DNA of 64,000 bases, from contig CALODL010000022.1 of the NCBI GenBank assembly GCA_942492115.1, forward strand, positions 62,001 through 126,000, in the 5' to 3' direction. The stretch's first letter is position 1. The number at the start of each line of letters is the position of its first letter. The translations under genes and the position numbers were made by a program. Below are positions 17,001-25,784 of the stretch, in pieces. The notes below the pieces were generated by a model. That model was given only the letters and a program-made list of their open reading frames with translations. It was not told the origin of the DNA and did not search any database. The stretch comes from CALODL01 sp942492115. GTDB lineage: Bacteria > Planctomycetota > Phycisphaerae > UBA1845 > CAIVHJ01.

Positions 17001-18848
17001 CTATTGTCCGAGGTTTTTGAACCAGAACAATCCATCATTGCTGGTTGTCGAACGATCAAGCGTGCCCACAACGTCGTTAACGCCGTCTCCGTCGAGATCA
17101 GTCACGATGACCGATCGAACCTGGGTATCACCAAAGTCGTCTTCGTGCACCTGGTACTCGGTCCATGACCCGAATGGGTCATTGTCGTGTGCCCCGTACC
17201 ACCGGATTTCGAAGCCAACAGCCACGACGATCTCGGGGATACCATCGCCATTGAGGTCGCCGGCAGCAATCGACGCCGGAGGCGTATCGAGATAGGCCAC
17301 GTCGTAGACTTCCCAGGGGAAGTACTGATCGCTGGGATTATCAGGACCCTTGAACCAGTGGATCGATCTCGCGTTCGCAGAATACGTTGCGATATCCTGG
17401 CGGCCGTCACCATCAAAGTCTGCAAATACGAACTTGTCCAGACCACTGTCGTTCTCGCCCAGCGCATGGTTGTACCATTCACCGTTGAACGGATCGAAAC
17501 TCGTCGAGTAGAACTCCGCGGTAAGATTCTGAAAGTTCTCGAGCCACGAGAGCCGGAAGGTCTCTGATATCGGGGCGGACACGAAGGAGTCGAGATCGCC
17601 ATCGTTATCGATGTCCAGCAATTCGAAATCCTGGAAATCATTGACGTTCGAGTAGATGATTTCTTCGACCCAACCCGAATTCGAATTCACGAGACACGCA
17701 TCGTTCTCGCCATCGTTGTCCATGTCATATTGCGTGACGCTGCCAAAATCTTCATGAACGCGTGTTCCGGGGTTGCGATGGAAGTAGATGCGTTTGGGAT
17801 TGGCTGTCGGAATCTCTATTTCACCGTTGAATGCGGCGACAATGTCAGGGTCGCCATCATTATCAACGTCTGCCACGGCAAAATCGGGGAACCCGCCCTC
17901 GGCTCCGTCGCGGAAGCTGATGAACGCGGTGTTTTCGACCTTGTTCCCCGCATCGTCCTCCTCGAGGCGGCATTCCCAGTGCGCACTAACGTCGAATCGT
18001 TGCGAATGCCATTCGAGATTGTCGGCCGGATCATCTGGTGCGTAGATCACGAACAGCGCAGAGGAATTGCCGCCATTCTCGATGAAATCATTCGTGGCAA
18101 ACCCAGTGCTCTGCATGGCTACGGCAACGTCAAGATTACCATCGAGATCAAAATCCGCCGTCTCGATATGTGTGGCTTTCGTGAAGGGGCCCGATCCTAC
18201 GATCGAGAAACTATTGAACGTGACGTTGCCATCGAGGTCACGCGCCTGCAAACTGATCTGGACCGGCTGCGAGTCGTCCCATGCACTGATGAGATCGAGC
18301 AGGCCGTCACCATTCATGTCTGCAGTCGTTACGACTGCCGGACCTGCAGAATCCTCTTCCAGAGAGTCAATACGCAGGATCTCGAAGGGAATTGGCGAAT
18401 CGGTTGGGGACGCCCCGCCACCCCCATCACAAGGGTCGCCGATTCCGTTGCTGTCTTGATCTGCCTGCGAGAAGTTGGGCAACAGTGGACAATTGTCGAG
18501 CCGGTCGACAATGGTATCATTGTCGTCGTCATCGTCGCACTCATTGCCCCGGCCGTCGTTATCGGTATCGACCTGCTTCGGATTAGGCAGCCTGGGACAG
18601 TTGTCCAGTGCGTCCAGGATGCCATCACGGTCCTTGTCGCCCGTATCGTCTCCGCGCGATGTACTGATGCCTTGATCCGATGTCAAGCCCTCGATCATGT
18701 TGATCGCTGCACTTTCATCGAATTGCCCCTCAGTCACGTCATCGACGCCTTCGGTGATCCGATTCGAACATGCGACACCCGACAGCACTACGCCAGCGAG
18801 AGCCACGACTCCAAGTTTCCACGGTGTCTTTACGATGATCCCACTCAT
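17001..18848 (-). CDS. FG-GAP/VCBS lipoprotein with thrombospondin-3 repeats
   Basis: A 615-residue exported protein. ATG 18848 is preferred over an upstream start because GAGGAAAG precedes it and it gives a clean signal, LGVVALAGVVLSGVACS, with a lipobox at VAC. Residues about 65-135 are Ca-binding thrombospondin type 3 repeats (DKDRDGILDALDNCP, DTDNDGRGNECDDDDDND, DQDSNGIGDPCD). About eight FG-GAP/VCBS blades follow, each with a DxDxDGxxD loop (DMNGDGLLDL, DFDLDGNLDV, DVDNDGDPDI, DFDGDGRQDI, DLDGDGVNDV), giving a calcium-bound beta-propeller. Such proteins serve adhesion or cell-surface binding. It is probably cotranscribed with the protease gene. Confidence 0.88.
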   Translation of the reverse strand: MSGIIVKTPWKLGVVALAGVVLSGVACSNRITEGVDDVTEGQFDESAAINMIEGLTSDQGISTSRGDDTGDKDRDGILDALDNCPRLPNPKQVDTDNDGRGNECDDDDDNDTIVDRLDNCPLLPNFSQADQDSNGIGDPCDGGGGASPTDSPIPFEILRIDSLEEDSAGPAVVTTADMNGDGLLDLISAWDDSQPVQISLQARDLDGNVTFNSFSIVGSGPFTKATHIETADFDLDGNLDVAVAMQSTGFATNDFIENGGNSSALFVIYAPDDPADNLEWHSQRFDVSAHWECRLEEDDAGNKVENTAFISFRDGAEGGFPDFAVADVDNDGDPDIVAAFNGEIEIPTANPKRIYFHRNPGTRVHEDFGSVTQYDMDNDGENDACLVNSNSGWVEEIIYSNVNDFQDFELLDIDNDGDLDSFVSAPISETFRLSWLENFQNLTAEFYSTSFDPFNGEWYNHALGENDSGLDKFVFADFDGDGRQDIATYSANARSIHWFKGPDNPSDQYFPWEVYDVAYLDTPPASIAAGDLNGDGIPEIVVAVGFEIRWYGAHDNDPFGSWTEYQVHEDDFGDTQVRSVIVTDLDGDGVNDVVGTLDRSTTSNDGLFWFKNLGQ

Positions 18849-19081
18849 GTCTTTCCTCGCGCATGAAGACAATTCATCTTCCGCCAACATCACGAGTGGT
18901 ATCGGCACGGGCGGTGACGCACATCACAACTCAGCCCGTCATTTCACGGCCACACACATAACCCCCTCTATCTGTATGGCTAAAGGCATTTTCCAACAGT
19001 TATCCGGACTTACTCACGTGGACCACGGCCAATCCACCCCTGCCCCAGCACTTTGGGGTTCGCCGATCGACGGGTCTGCGG

Positions 19082-19087
19082 TATAGT
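19082..19087 (+). promoter_or_regulatory. Possible -10 element
   Basis: TATAGT 37 bp upstream of the ATG at 19124, with only a weak -35 (TTCGCC) 17 bp further up. Tentative. Confidence 0.25.
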
Positions 19088-19123
19088 TTGTTTGAAAGTG
19101 CAACCCTTACAGGACACTCACCA

Positions 19124-19579
19124 ATGGCAAGAAAAGACATCAAGATCCAAGCTGAAATTGAACGCGAGATGCTCAGCCACATCGAGAATGGGCTGCGCAC
19201 CGTCTTGGCCTGGCACACGGAGGGCGAAGACTATTCCCGTAAGCTATCGACTTTGCGGTTTATTGCACAATCGTTCGAGCGGCACCTCGACCGCGTGCAA
19301 GCCCTCGACGAGCACGATGGGTTCATCCCGATGGTGCTCGAAACCAAGCCGCACCTCAAGCCGCGGATCGAGGACCTCAAGAGCCACCGCGACGAGGAAC
19401 GCGCCCGTGTGCAGAAAATTGTCTCGCGCCTCGACCGGATTCCGCCGGACGACATGACGCAGTTCAACGGACTGTGTGATGAAATGAGTCGCGTACTCGA
19501 GCGCTACAAAGCCCACCGCCAACAAGAATTGGCGCTACTGCAAGAGGCCTTCACCCAGGAAGAAGGTGGCGGTGGCTAA
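19124..19579 (+). CDS. Small all-helical protein, possibly hemerythrin-like
   Basis: A 151-residue cytoplasmic protein with no signal peptide. The start ATG 19124 is 7 bases after AGGACA; the frame is open a little further upstream. The sequence is nearly all helix, with regularly placed acidic and His residues: EMLSHIENGL, SFERHLDRVQALDEHDGF, IEDLKSHRDEERARVQ, KAHRQQELALLQEAF, ending in EEGGGG. The spacing of His and Glu recalls hemerythrin/HHE four-helix bundles, which bind a di-iron centre. This is a suggestion from pattern only. It is convergent with murA. Confidence 0.6.
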   Translation: MARKDIKIQAEIEREMLSHIENGLRTVLAWHTEGEDYSRKLSTLRFIAQSFERHLDRVQALDEHDGFIPMVLETKPHLKPRIEDLKSHRDEERARVQKIVSRLDRIPPDDMTQFNGLCDEMSRVLERYKAHRQQELALLQEAFTQEEGGGG

Positions 19580-19591
19580 CTTGCCCCAGCC

Positions 19592-20866
19592 TCAGGCAGG
19601 CTGCTCGGGCACGCGTTGGATATCGGCGCCAACTGAACGGAGCTTGTCTTCGATACTGACGTAACCACGATCAATGTGGTAGACGCGGTTGAGTGTGGTT
19701 TGGCCCTTGGCAATCAAACCGGCCAACACCAGCGCCGCCGAAGCACGTAGATCAGACGCCATAACCGGCGCGCCCACGAGCTTCTTGACACCCTGGATCA
19801 TGACTGTTGCGCCCTCGCGTCGTATACGGGCCCCCATGCGTATCAACTCGGCAACGTGGAGAAAGCGATCGGGGAAGATCTTCTCTGTGATAATGCTGTT
19901 GCCGTCTGCAAGACACAACAAGATGGTCAGTTGTGCCTGCACGTCGGTCGGAAATCCCGGATAGGGTTGCGTAGTCACATCGATTGGCTCAATGCGGCGA
20001 GCCGATGACACCACGACACCCCCTTCTTCGCGATCGATCATGACACCAACGTGTCGGAGGCGATCGACCACGGCGAGCATGTGCTCCGGACGACAATTCT
20101 TGAGTCGCAACTCGCCATTCGTGACCGCAGCGGCGATCATGTATGTACCTGCTTCGATACGGTCTGGAATGACTGTGTACTCACAACCCGAGAGTTGCTC
20201 GACGCCCTCGATCGTGATGCGCGGTGTACCCAGTCCTGTAATCTTGGCACCACAGGCACACAGGAACTCGCCAAGATCGACGATCTCCGGCTCGCAGGCC
20301 GCGAACTCGATAATCGTACGGCCTTTCGCCAAGCAGGCCGCCATCAGAACATTGGCCGTTCCGGTGACCGTTGCTCCGAACGGACCGCCAAGGAAGATCT
20401 CACTCCCAACGAGCTTCTTGGCCTTGAGGTGGATGTCGCCACTGATCAACTCGCTGTCCGCCCCGAGAGCTTCGAGTCCAAGAATGTGCAAGTTGACCGG
20501 CCGATCGCCGATGGCGCACCCGCCAGGCAAGCTGACCTGGGCCCGTTTGCGGCGCGCGAGTAGCGGCCCCATGAGACAGACGCTGGCGCGCATTTTGCGC
20601 ACGAGCTCGTACTCGGCGTGACAATTCATTTCGTCGCGCACACTGATCTTGAGATGTCCCTGATCGGTGCGCACGGTCTCGACCCCAAGCTTGTTCAGCA
20701 CATGACACATGTGCCGAACGTCCGCGAGATCCGGAACGCCCTTGAGGATCGTTTCGCCTTCGACCATCAATGCCGCTGCCATGATCGGCAAGGCAGCGTT
20801 CTTCGCGCCATCGATCGTCAATGTACCTTTGAGCCGGGGTCCGCCATTGATGACAAAGGAGTCCAC
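19592..20866 (-). CDS. murA: UDP-N-acetylglucosamine 1-carboxyvinyltransferase
   Basis: MurA transfers enolpyruvate from PEP to UDP-GlcNAc, the first committed step of peptidoglycan synthesis. The 424-residue product has GAKNAALPIMAAAL with the catalytic Lys22-Asn23, the mobile loop with Cys117 in LPGGCAIGDRP (the fosfomycin-target residue), and the late GFPTDVQAQL and FPDRFLHVAEL blocks. A GTG start at 20866 lies 6 bases after AAAGGA. Its presence indicates that this lineage keeps at least the entry step of murein synthesis, which is relevant because planctomycetes were long thought to lack peptidoglycan. Confidence 0.95.
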   Translation of the reverse strand: MDSFVINGGPRLKGTLTIDGAKNAALPIMAAALMVEGETILKGVPDLADVRHMCHVLNKLGVETVRTDQGHLKISVRDEMNCHAEYELVRKMRASVCLMGPLLARRKRAQVSLPGGCAIGDRPVNLHILGLEALGADSELISGDIHLKAKKLVGSEIFLGGPFGATVTGTANVLMAACLAKGRTIIEFAACEPEIVDLGEFLCACGAKITGLGTPRITIEGVEQLSGCEYTVIPDRIEAGTYMIAAAVTNGELRLKNCRPEHMLAVVDRLRHVGVMIDREEGGVVVSSARRIEPIDVTTQPYPGFPTDVQAQLTILLCLADGNSIITEKIFPDRFLHVAELIRMGARIRREGATVMIQGVKKLVGAPVMASDLRASAALVLAGLIAKGQTTLNRVYHIDRGYVSIEDKLRSVGADIQRVPEQPA

Positions 20867-20991
20867 GCCATATCCTTTCTATGTGCATTGGCTTGTCCCC
20901 AAATCTGCAACCAGACCCCCCACCCCAAACCACACCCCGGACAGGAATGTGAATGTGGATAGCCCAGGAAAGCTGAGGGACTGCAGGGTGC

Positions 20992-21891
20992 TCAGGTGCG
21001 CTGAAACTGGATGACCCGCCAATGACCTTCTATGTGGTCGCGCCACGACGCAATATGGCCGAAGCGTGCATCGGCCGTCAAGGTCTCGACGACCTGATCA
21101 TGCTGCCCGTGGCCGATTTCGAGGAAGATCATGGCGCCAGGTTGGAGCACTGCACTGGCTTCGAGGGCGATCAAACGATAGAAATCCAGGCCATCCCCCC
21201 CGGCAAACAAGGCCTTTTGGGGCTCATGCTTGCGGACACCGGGTTCCACCGCCTCATCCTCGCGGGCAATATAGGGTGGGTTGCTCACCAGAAGATCGAA
21301 CCCACCGACAGGCAAATGGGGCGCCGTAACTCCCAGCCCGTCGAGATGCACGGTCTGAAAGCGTCCCGACAGTTCGAGTTGCTGAGCATTGCGGCCGGCC
21401 ACTTCAATGGCTGCGCTGCTGACGTCCGACCCGACGACCGTTATGGCCTCATTGACCGAACACATGGCCAAGCCGACGCATCCGCTGCCGGTCCCGAAAT
21501 CGAGGACATTGATGCGCTCCTGTCTCAACGTGTTGCAATGGGCAACGGCCTGATCAACCAGCTTCTCCGTCTCCGGGCGTGGGATGAGCACGTCGGGCGT
21601 CACCTCGAACTCCAGAGAATAGAACTCCTTCTTTCCCAGGAGATAGGCGATCGGCGTCAGGTCTGCCGCCTGTTTCACGCTCGCACGAAACACATCCAGC
21701 GCCGGCCGCTGCGGGACCTGATCAAAACGTGTGTAGAGGTCGATTTTGGTGCACCCGAGCGAACGGGCGAGGAGCAGCTCAGTGGCCAGGCGCGGTGTCG
21801 ATACACCCTTCTCCTCGAGGAACGCGCTGGTCCATTCGATGAGCCGCTTGATGGTCCAACTTGCAGGTTCAGTGGTGTTGGCAGTTGTCAT
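20992..21891 (-). CDS. prmC: Peptide chain release factor N5-glutamine methyltransferase
   Basis: PrmC (HemK) methylates the GGQ glutamine of release factors RF1 and RF2. The 299-residue product has the helical N-terminal domain (STPRLATELLLARSLG), the SAM-binding VLDFGTGSGCVGLAM (about 125-140) and the catalytic SNPPYIARED motif (about 190). It is 125 bp upstream of murA on the same strand. The usual partner gene prfA is not in the window. Confidence 0.93.
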   Translation of the reverse strand: MTTANTTEPASWTIKRLIEWTSAFLEEKGVSTPRLATELLLARSLGCTKIDLYTRFDQVPQRPALDVFRASVKQAADLTPIAYLLGKKEFYSLEFEVTPDVLIPRPETEKLVDQAVAHCNTLRQERINVLDFGTGSGCVGLAMCSVNEAITVVGSDVSSAAIEVAGRNAQQLELSGRFQTVHLDGLGVTAPHLPVGGFDLLVSNPPYIAREDEAVEPGVRKHEPQKALFAGGDGLDFYRLIALEASAVLQPGAMIFLEIGHGQHDQVVETLTADARFGHIASWRDHIEGHWRVIQFQRT

Positions 21892-21901
21892 GACGGGGCC
21901 T

Positions 21902-21907
21902 ACTATA
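21902..21907 (-). promoter_or_regulatory. Possible -10 element close to the prmC start
   Basis: TATAGT on the minus strand lies 10 bases before the prmC ATG, which would give an almost leaderless transcript. I see no convincing -35 element. Confidence 0.22.
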
Positions 21908-22071
21908 CGCTGGAAGTCGATGCGCGACTAGAACTATTGACCGAGCATGCCCACGCCCTATAATCACTGCCGATTGCCGCACGGAGTCTGTTACTCACAA
22001 AATCTCCCGAATTATATCGACGGAGTGTCCTTGCTCGCGAGAGGCTTTGCCGGATCGGGTATCCCATCGTG

Positions 22072-23241
22072 ATGAGTGGCTTCTTAGAATTCCTGGACGA
22101 GGACCAGCAGGCACTGGTGTCCGCCGCGCGCGATTTTGCCCGTGCCGAACTCCTCCCTCTGGATCGCGTGTGCGATCGTAACGAGGAATCGATCTGCCAG
22201 GCCCTCGGTCAACTCGCAGAAATGGGCCTGATGTCATTACGGATGCCCGAGGAATTGGGCGGCCTTGCCTGCTCGCGAGTTGCCTACGCAGCCATTATTC
22301 ACGAACTGGCCTGGGCCTCACCCTCGGCATCGGTGACAATTAGTGTCCACAACATGGTTGGTGACATGCTGCTACATGCCGCCGGGCCTCGTCTGCGAGC
22401 CGAGATCCTGCCACGATGGGGCACAGCAGACAGCCTGGGAGCTTTTGCGATCAGCGAGGCTGATGCGGGCTCGGATCCATCAGCGGGCACAACTCGCGCG
22501 ACGCTGGAAAACGGCACCTGGACGATCAATGGCGGCAAAATGTGGATCACCAATGCTGCTGCAGGACGGTGGTTCGTGACCCTCGCGCAGACTCGCGACA
22601 TCGGTGACAAGAGCGGCCTATGCATGATTCTGGTCGACGGGCAGCAAAGTGGCTTCGAGCGAATCAAGATTCTGGGCAAGATGGGCATTCGGGGCAGCGA
22701 CACCTTCAGTTTGCATATGACGGACGTCACGGCACCCCACGATGCCCTGTTGAGTGAAGTGGGACACGGCATGCGCCTGGCTCTTGGGGCGCTGGACGGC
22801 GGACGAATCGGGATCGCCGCCCAGGCCACCGGCATCGCCGAAGCCTGCATCGAAGAGATGGTCTCTTACAGTCGCCAGCGTGTGCAGTTCGGTCAGCCGA
22901 TCAGTCGATTTCAAGCGATCCAGAAAATGGTTGCAGACAGTGTTGTTGAACTCGAGGCTGCCAAGTTGCTCATCGCCCGAGCTTGCGACGACATGGATCG
23001 TGAAGGCAAGGCCACGAGTGCGGCCGCTGCAGCAAAACTCTATGCTTCCGAGATGGCCGGCCGCGTGGCCGATCGAGCGGTGCAAGCCCACGGCGGGTCC
23101 GGATATGTCAACGATGCCCGCGTCGAACAACTATATCGCGATGCCAGAATCACGCGCATCTATGAAGGTACAAGCGAGATACAACGCCTGGTCATCGCAC
23201 GCGATTTCCTGAAGAACGGCGCCCTGGAGGGTCGAGCGTGA
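22072..23241 (+). CDS. Acyl-CoA dehydrogenase (first of three)
   Basis: An FAD enzyme that introduces the alpha-beta double bond in acyl-CoA. The product of about 389 residues is full length. Landmarks are AFAISEADAGSDP (substrate/FAD loop), WTINGGKMWITNAA, QFGQPISRFQAIQ and the catalytic-base segment IYEGTSEIQRLVIARDFL near the C-terminus. Either GTG 22069 or ATG 22072 may start it. The stop overlaps the next start (TGATG). Electrons would pass to ETF, whose genes are not here. Chain-length preference cannot be read from sequence by eye. Confidence 0.93.
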   Translation: MSGFLEFLDEDQQALVSAARDFARAELLPLDRVCDRNEESICQALGQLAEMGLMSLRMPEELGGLACSRVAYAAIIHELAWASPSASVTISVHNMVGDMLLHAAGPRLRAEILPRWGTADSLGAFAISEADAGSDPSAGTTRATLENGTWTINGGKMWITNAAAGRWFVTLAQTRDIGDKSGLCMILVDGQQSGFERIKILGKMGIRGSDTFSLHMTDVTAPHDALLSEVGHGMRLALGALDGGRIGIAAQATGIAEACIEEMVSYSRQRVQFGQPISRFQAIQKMVADSVVELEAAKLLIARACDDMDREGKATSAAAAAKLYASEMAGRVADRAVQAHGGSGYVNDARVEQLYRDARITRIYEGTSEIQRLVIARDFLKNGALEGRA

Positions 23242-24383
23242 TGGAGTTCAACTTATCCGACGAGCATGGTGCTCTGCGTGATCTTGCCCGCAAGTTCGCG
23301 TCTGAAGCCATCGCTCCCAATGCACGAGAGTGGGATCACAACAACGACCTTCCTGACGAGATTTATCGCCAGTTGGGTGAGTTGGGGTTCATGGGCCTGA
23401 TGGCGCCGGCGGATCTCAACGGCGCGGAATTGGGCTATGCGGGAGCCGCGATTGTCATCGAAGAAATTGCCCGACATTGCGGCGGCACGGCCTTGATGCT
23501 GTGCGCCCACAACGGTCTGTGCCTGGGCCATATCCTCCTGGCTGCATCGGAGGAGCAAAAGAAGCACTACGTCCCTAAGCTCGCAACCGGAGAGCATATC
23601 GGCGCCTGGGGCTTGACCGAGGCCCGCTGTGGTAGTGACGCCGGCAACATGGAGACGACTGCTGTCGAGGACGGTGACCATTGGGTCGTCAACGGCAACA
23701 AAATGTTCATCACCAATGGGGGCAAGGCGGATGTCTTTGTAATCATGGCGGTCACCGATCCCAATGACCGCCCGCGGCACACCAGTGCGTTCATCGTCGA
23801 GCGGGACACACCGGGACTCCACATTGGTCGCAAAGAAGATAAAATGGGAATGCGCGCCAGTGATACGGTCCCACTGACCTTCGAAGACATGCGTATCCCA
23901 AAGGCGAATCTGTGTGGGGAACGTGGCGGTGGATTCATCAACGCCTTGCAGGTTCTCGAACGCGGCCGCATTGCCATTGGGGCACTCGGTGTCGGCATCG
24001 GTCGCGGATCGCTCGAAGAAGCCCTGGCCTACTCGGCGCAACGCGAGGCATTCGGAGCTCCGATCTCCGAGTACCAGATGGTGCAGTTCATGCTGGCTGA
24101 CATGGCGGTTGGTGTGGATGCCGCCCGCCTGCTCGTGCGCCGGGCGGCCCACATGCAAGACGCCGGAGAGACCAGCAAGATTGAAGCGTCGATCGCCAAG
24201 TTGTTTGCCAGCGAAGTCGCGACCAAGGCGGCCCTCGATACCATACAGATCTGTGGCGGGTATGGCTATATCAAGGAAATGCCCGTTGAGCGCTACATGC
24301 GCGATGCCAAGCTCCTCGAGATTGGCGAAGGAACCAGTCAGATCCAACGGATTATCATCGCCCGCTCCCTGCTCGAAGAGTAA
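23241..24383 (+). CDS. Acyl-CoA dehydrogenase (second of three)
   Basis: A 380-residue acyl-CoA dehydrogenase translationally coupled to the preceding gene (ATG 23241 overlaps its TGA). It has WGLTEARCGSDAGNMET, WVVNGNKMFITNGG, EAFGAPISEYQMVQFMLADM and the C-terminal IGEGTSQIQRIIIARSLL. The catalytic region reads IGEGTSQ instead of the IYEGTSE of its neighbours; the Glu itself is retained. The three paralogues differ clearly, so they probably handle different acyl chains or branched substrates. Confidence 0.93.
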   Translation: MEFNLSDEHGALRDLARKFASEAIAPNAREWDHNNDLPDEIYRQLGELGFMGLMAPADLNGAELGYAGAAIVIEEIARHCGGTALMLCAHNGLCLGHILLAASEEQKKHYVPKLATGEHIGAWGLTEARCGSDAGNMETTAVEDGDHWVVNGNKMFITNGGKADVFVIMAVTDPNDRPRHTSAFIVERDTPGLHIGRKEDKMGMRASDTVPLTFEDMRIPKANLCGERGGGFINALQVLERGRIAIGALGVGIGRGSLEEALAYSAQREAFGAPISEYQMVQFMLADMAVGVDAARLLVRRAAHMQDAGETSKIEASIAKLFASEVATKAALDTIQICGGYGYIKEMPVERYMRDAKLLEIGEGTSQIQRIIIARSLLEE

Positions 24384-24416
24384 GCCCTCTGCGGTGGTGC
24401 GGCCCGGGAATCACAC

Positions 24417-25577
24417 ATGAGTTTCGACCTGACCGACGATCACAAGATGCTGCAACAGCAGATGCGCGAGTTCGCCGACGAGGTGGTTGCTCCGGGAGCT
24501 GCGGAGCGCGATCGCACCGAAACATTCCCAGATGAACTCCGGCAGCAACTGGCCGAGATGGGCCTGTTCGGCAGCTACATTCCGGAGCAGTACGGTGGCG
24601 CCGGCATGGACATTAATTCCTACGCCATCATCGTCGAGGAGTTGTCTCGAGCTTGCGCTGCCACCGGCGTTGTGATCTCCGCCCACACCTCGCTGTGTGT
24701 TGATCCCATCCTGTCGTTTGGTACGGAAGAGCAAAAGCAAAAGTACTTGCCCAAGTTGGCTAGCGGTGAGTACCTCGGTTGTCTTTCATTGACCGAGCCC
24801 GGCAGTGGCAGTGATGCCGGCGCGGCCCTGTGTACCGCCAGGCAACTCGAGGACAAGTGGATCGCCAATGGACGCAAATGCTTTGTGACCAATGGCGGTG
24901 AAGCACAGGTCATGGTTCTGATAGCCGTCAGTTCTCCCGAAGAAAAGAAGCACCGGCAGTCGGCGTTCATTGTGGACAACCCTCAGCCGGGCATCACCAT
25001 TGGAAAACTGGAAGAGAAGCTGGGCATCAAATGCTCCAGCACCGCTGAGTTCGTTTTCGAGGATTGCCCTATCCCGAGGGAGAACCTCTTGGGGGACGTC
25101 GGCAAAGGACTCAATATTGCTCTCGCAACGCTCGATGGTGGGCGCATCGGGATCGCCGCCCAAGCCATTGGGATCGCCCAGGCCTGCATCGACGAGTCGG
25201 TCGCCTACAGCAAACAACGCGAGCAGTTCGGTCGCCCCATTTGCAAGTTTCAAGCAATTCAGCACAAGCTCGCCGATATGAAGGTCGAGATTGAAGCAGC
25301 CCGGCTCTTGACCCACCGGGCCGCCTGGCTCAAACAGAACAATGCCTCTTTCACGGTCGAAGCGGCGATGGCCAAGCTGTACGCCAGCGAGATGTCCAGC
25401 CGGGCCGCCAATCATGCCGTCCAAGTCTTTGGCGGATATGGGTACTGTAAGGACTACCCGGTCGAACGCTTGCTACGGGACGCCAAGATCACCGAGATCT
25501 ACGAAGGCACCAGCGAAATCCACCGTGTGGTCATCGGGAGAAACCTCCTCCGCTCCCCCGAACGGGTCGGTTCCTGA
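24417..25577 (+). CDS. Acyl-CoA dehydrogenase (third of three), short-chain type
   Basis: A 386-residue member with SLTEPGSGSDAGAALC, WIANGRKCFVTNGG, QFGRPICKFQAIQHKLADM and the catalytic segment IYEGTSEIHRVVIGRNLLR. Overall resemblance is to short-chain/butyryl-CoA dehydrogenases (VAYSKQREQFGRPI, FGGYGYCKDYPVERLLRDA). It starts 33 bp after the second gene. With the thiolase and 3-hydroxyacyl-CoA dehydrogenase downstream it would fit a butyryl/crotonyl-CoA route. Confidence 0.93.
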   Translation: MSFDLTDDHKMLQQQMREFADEVVAPGAAERDRTETFPDELRQQLAEMGLFGSYIPEQYGGAGMDINSYAIIVEELSRACAATGVVISAHTSLCVDPILSFGTEEQKQKYLPKLASGEYLGCLSLTEPGSGSDAGAALCTARQLEDKWIANGRKCFVTNGGEAQVMVLIAVSSPEEKKHRQSAFIVDNPQPGITIGKLEEKLGIKCSSTAEFVFEDCPIPRENLLGDVGKGLNIALATLDGGRIGIAAQAIGIAQACIDESVAYSKQREQFGRPICKFQAIQHKLADMKVEIEAARLLTHRAAWLKQNNASFTVEAAMAKLYASEMSSRAANHAVQVFGGYGYCKDYPVERLLRDAKITEIYEGTSEIHRVVIGRNLLRSPERVGS

Positions 25578-25609
25578 GCTGCGCGACTCTCGCAAAAACG
25601 CCGGTATTC

Positions 25610-25624
25610 CGTTACCTTGTAACG
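25610..25624. other. Small hairpin between acyl-CoA dehydrogenase and thiolase genes
   Basis: A 6-bp inverted repeat (CGTTAC, CTT loop, GTAACG) sits 33 bp past the third acyl-CoA dehydrogenase stop. No T-tract follows, so it is not a standard terminator. The AT-rich TATAGAATAAT near 25720 could be a -10 region for the thiolase gene. Confidence 0.25.
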
Positions 25625-25784
25625 ACGAAGACCGGGTTATCGCACCGCGAGGAAGTCCTGCCATCCGCCCCCTGGGACCTGCCGACGATATACAGGTAAG
25701 ACCCCCGGCCCGGCTTACGATATAGAATAATGATGGTTCACAGAACGATTGCCCGAAAACGGCGGGCTGAAGGAGTCGACTATC

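Noticed and set aside
23253..24347. Long minus-strand open frame opposite the second acyl-CoA dehydrogenase
   Set aside because: Antisense shadow; composition follows codon structure of the plus gene.
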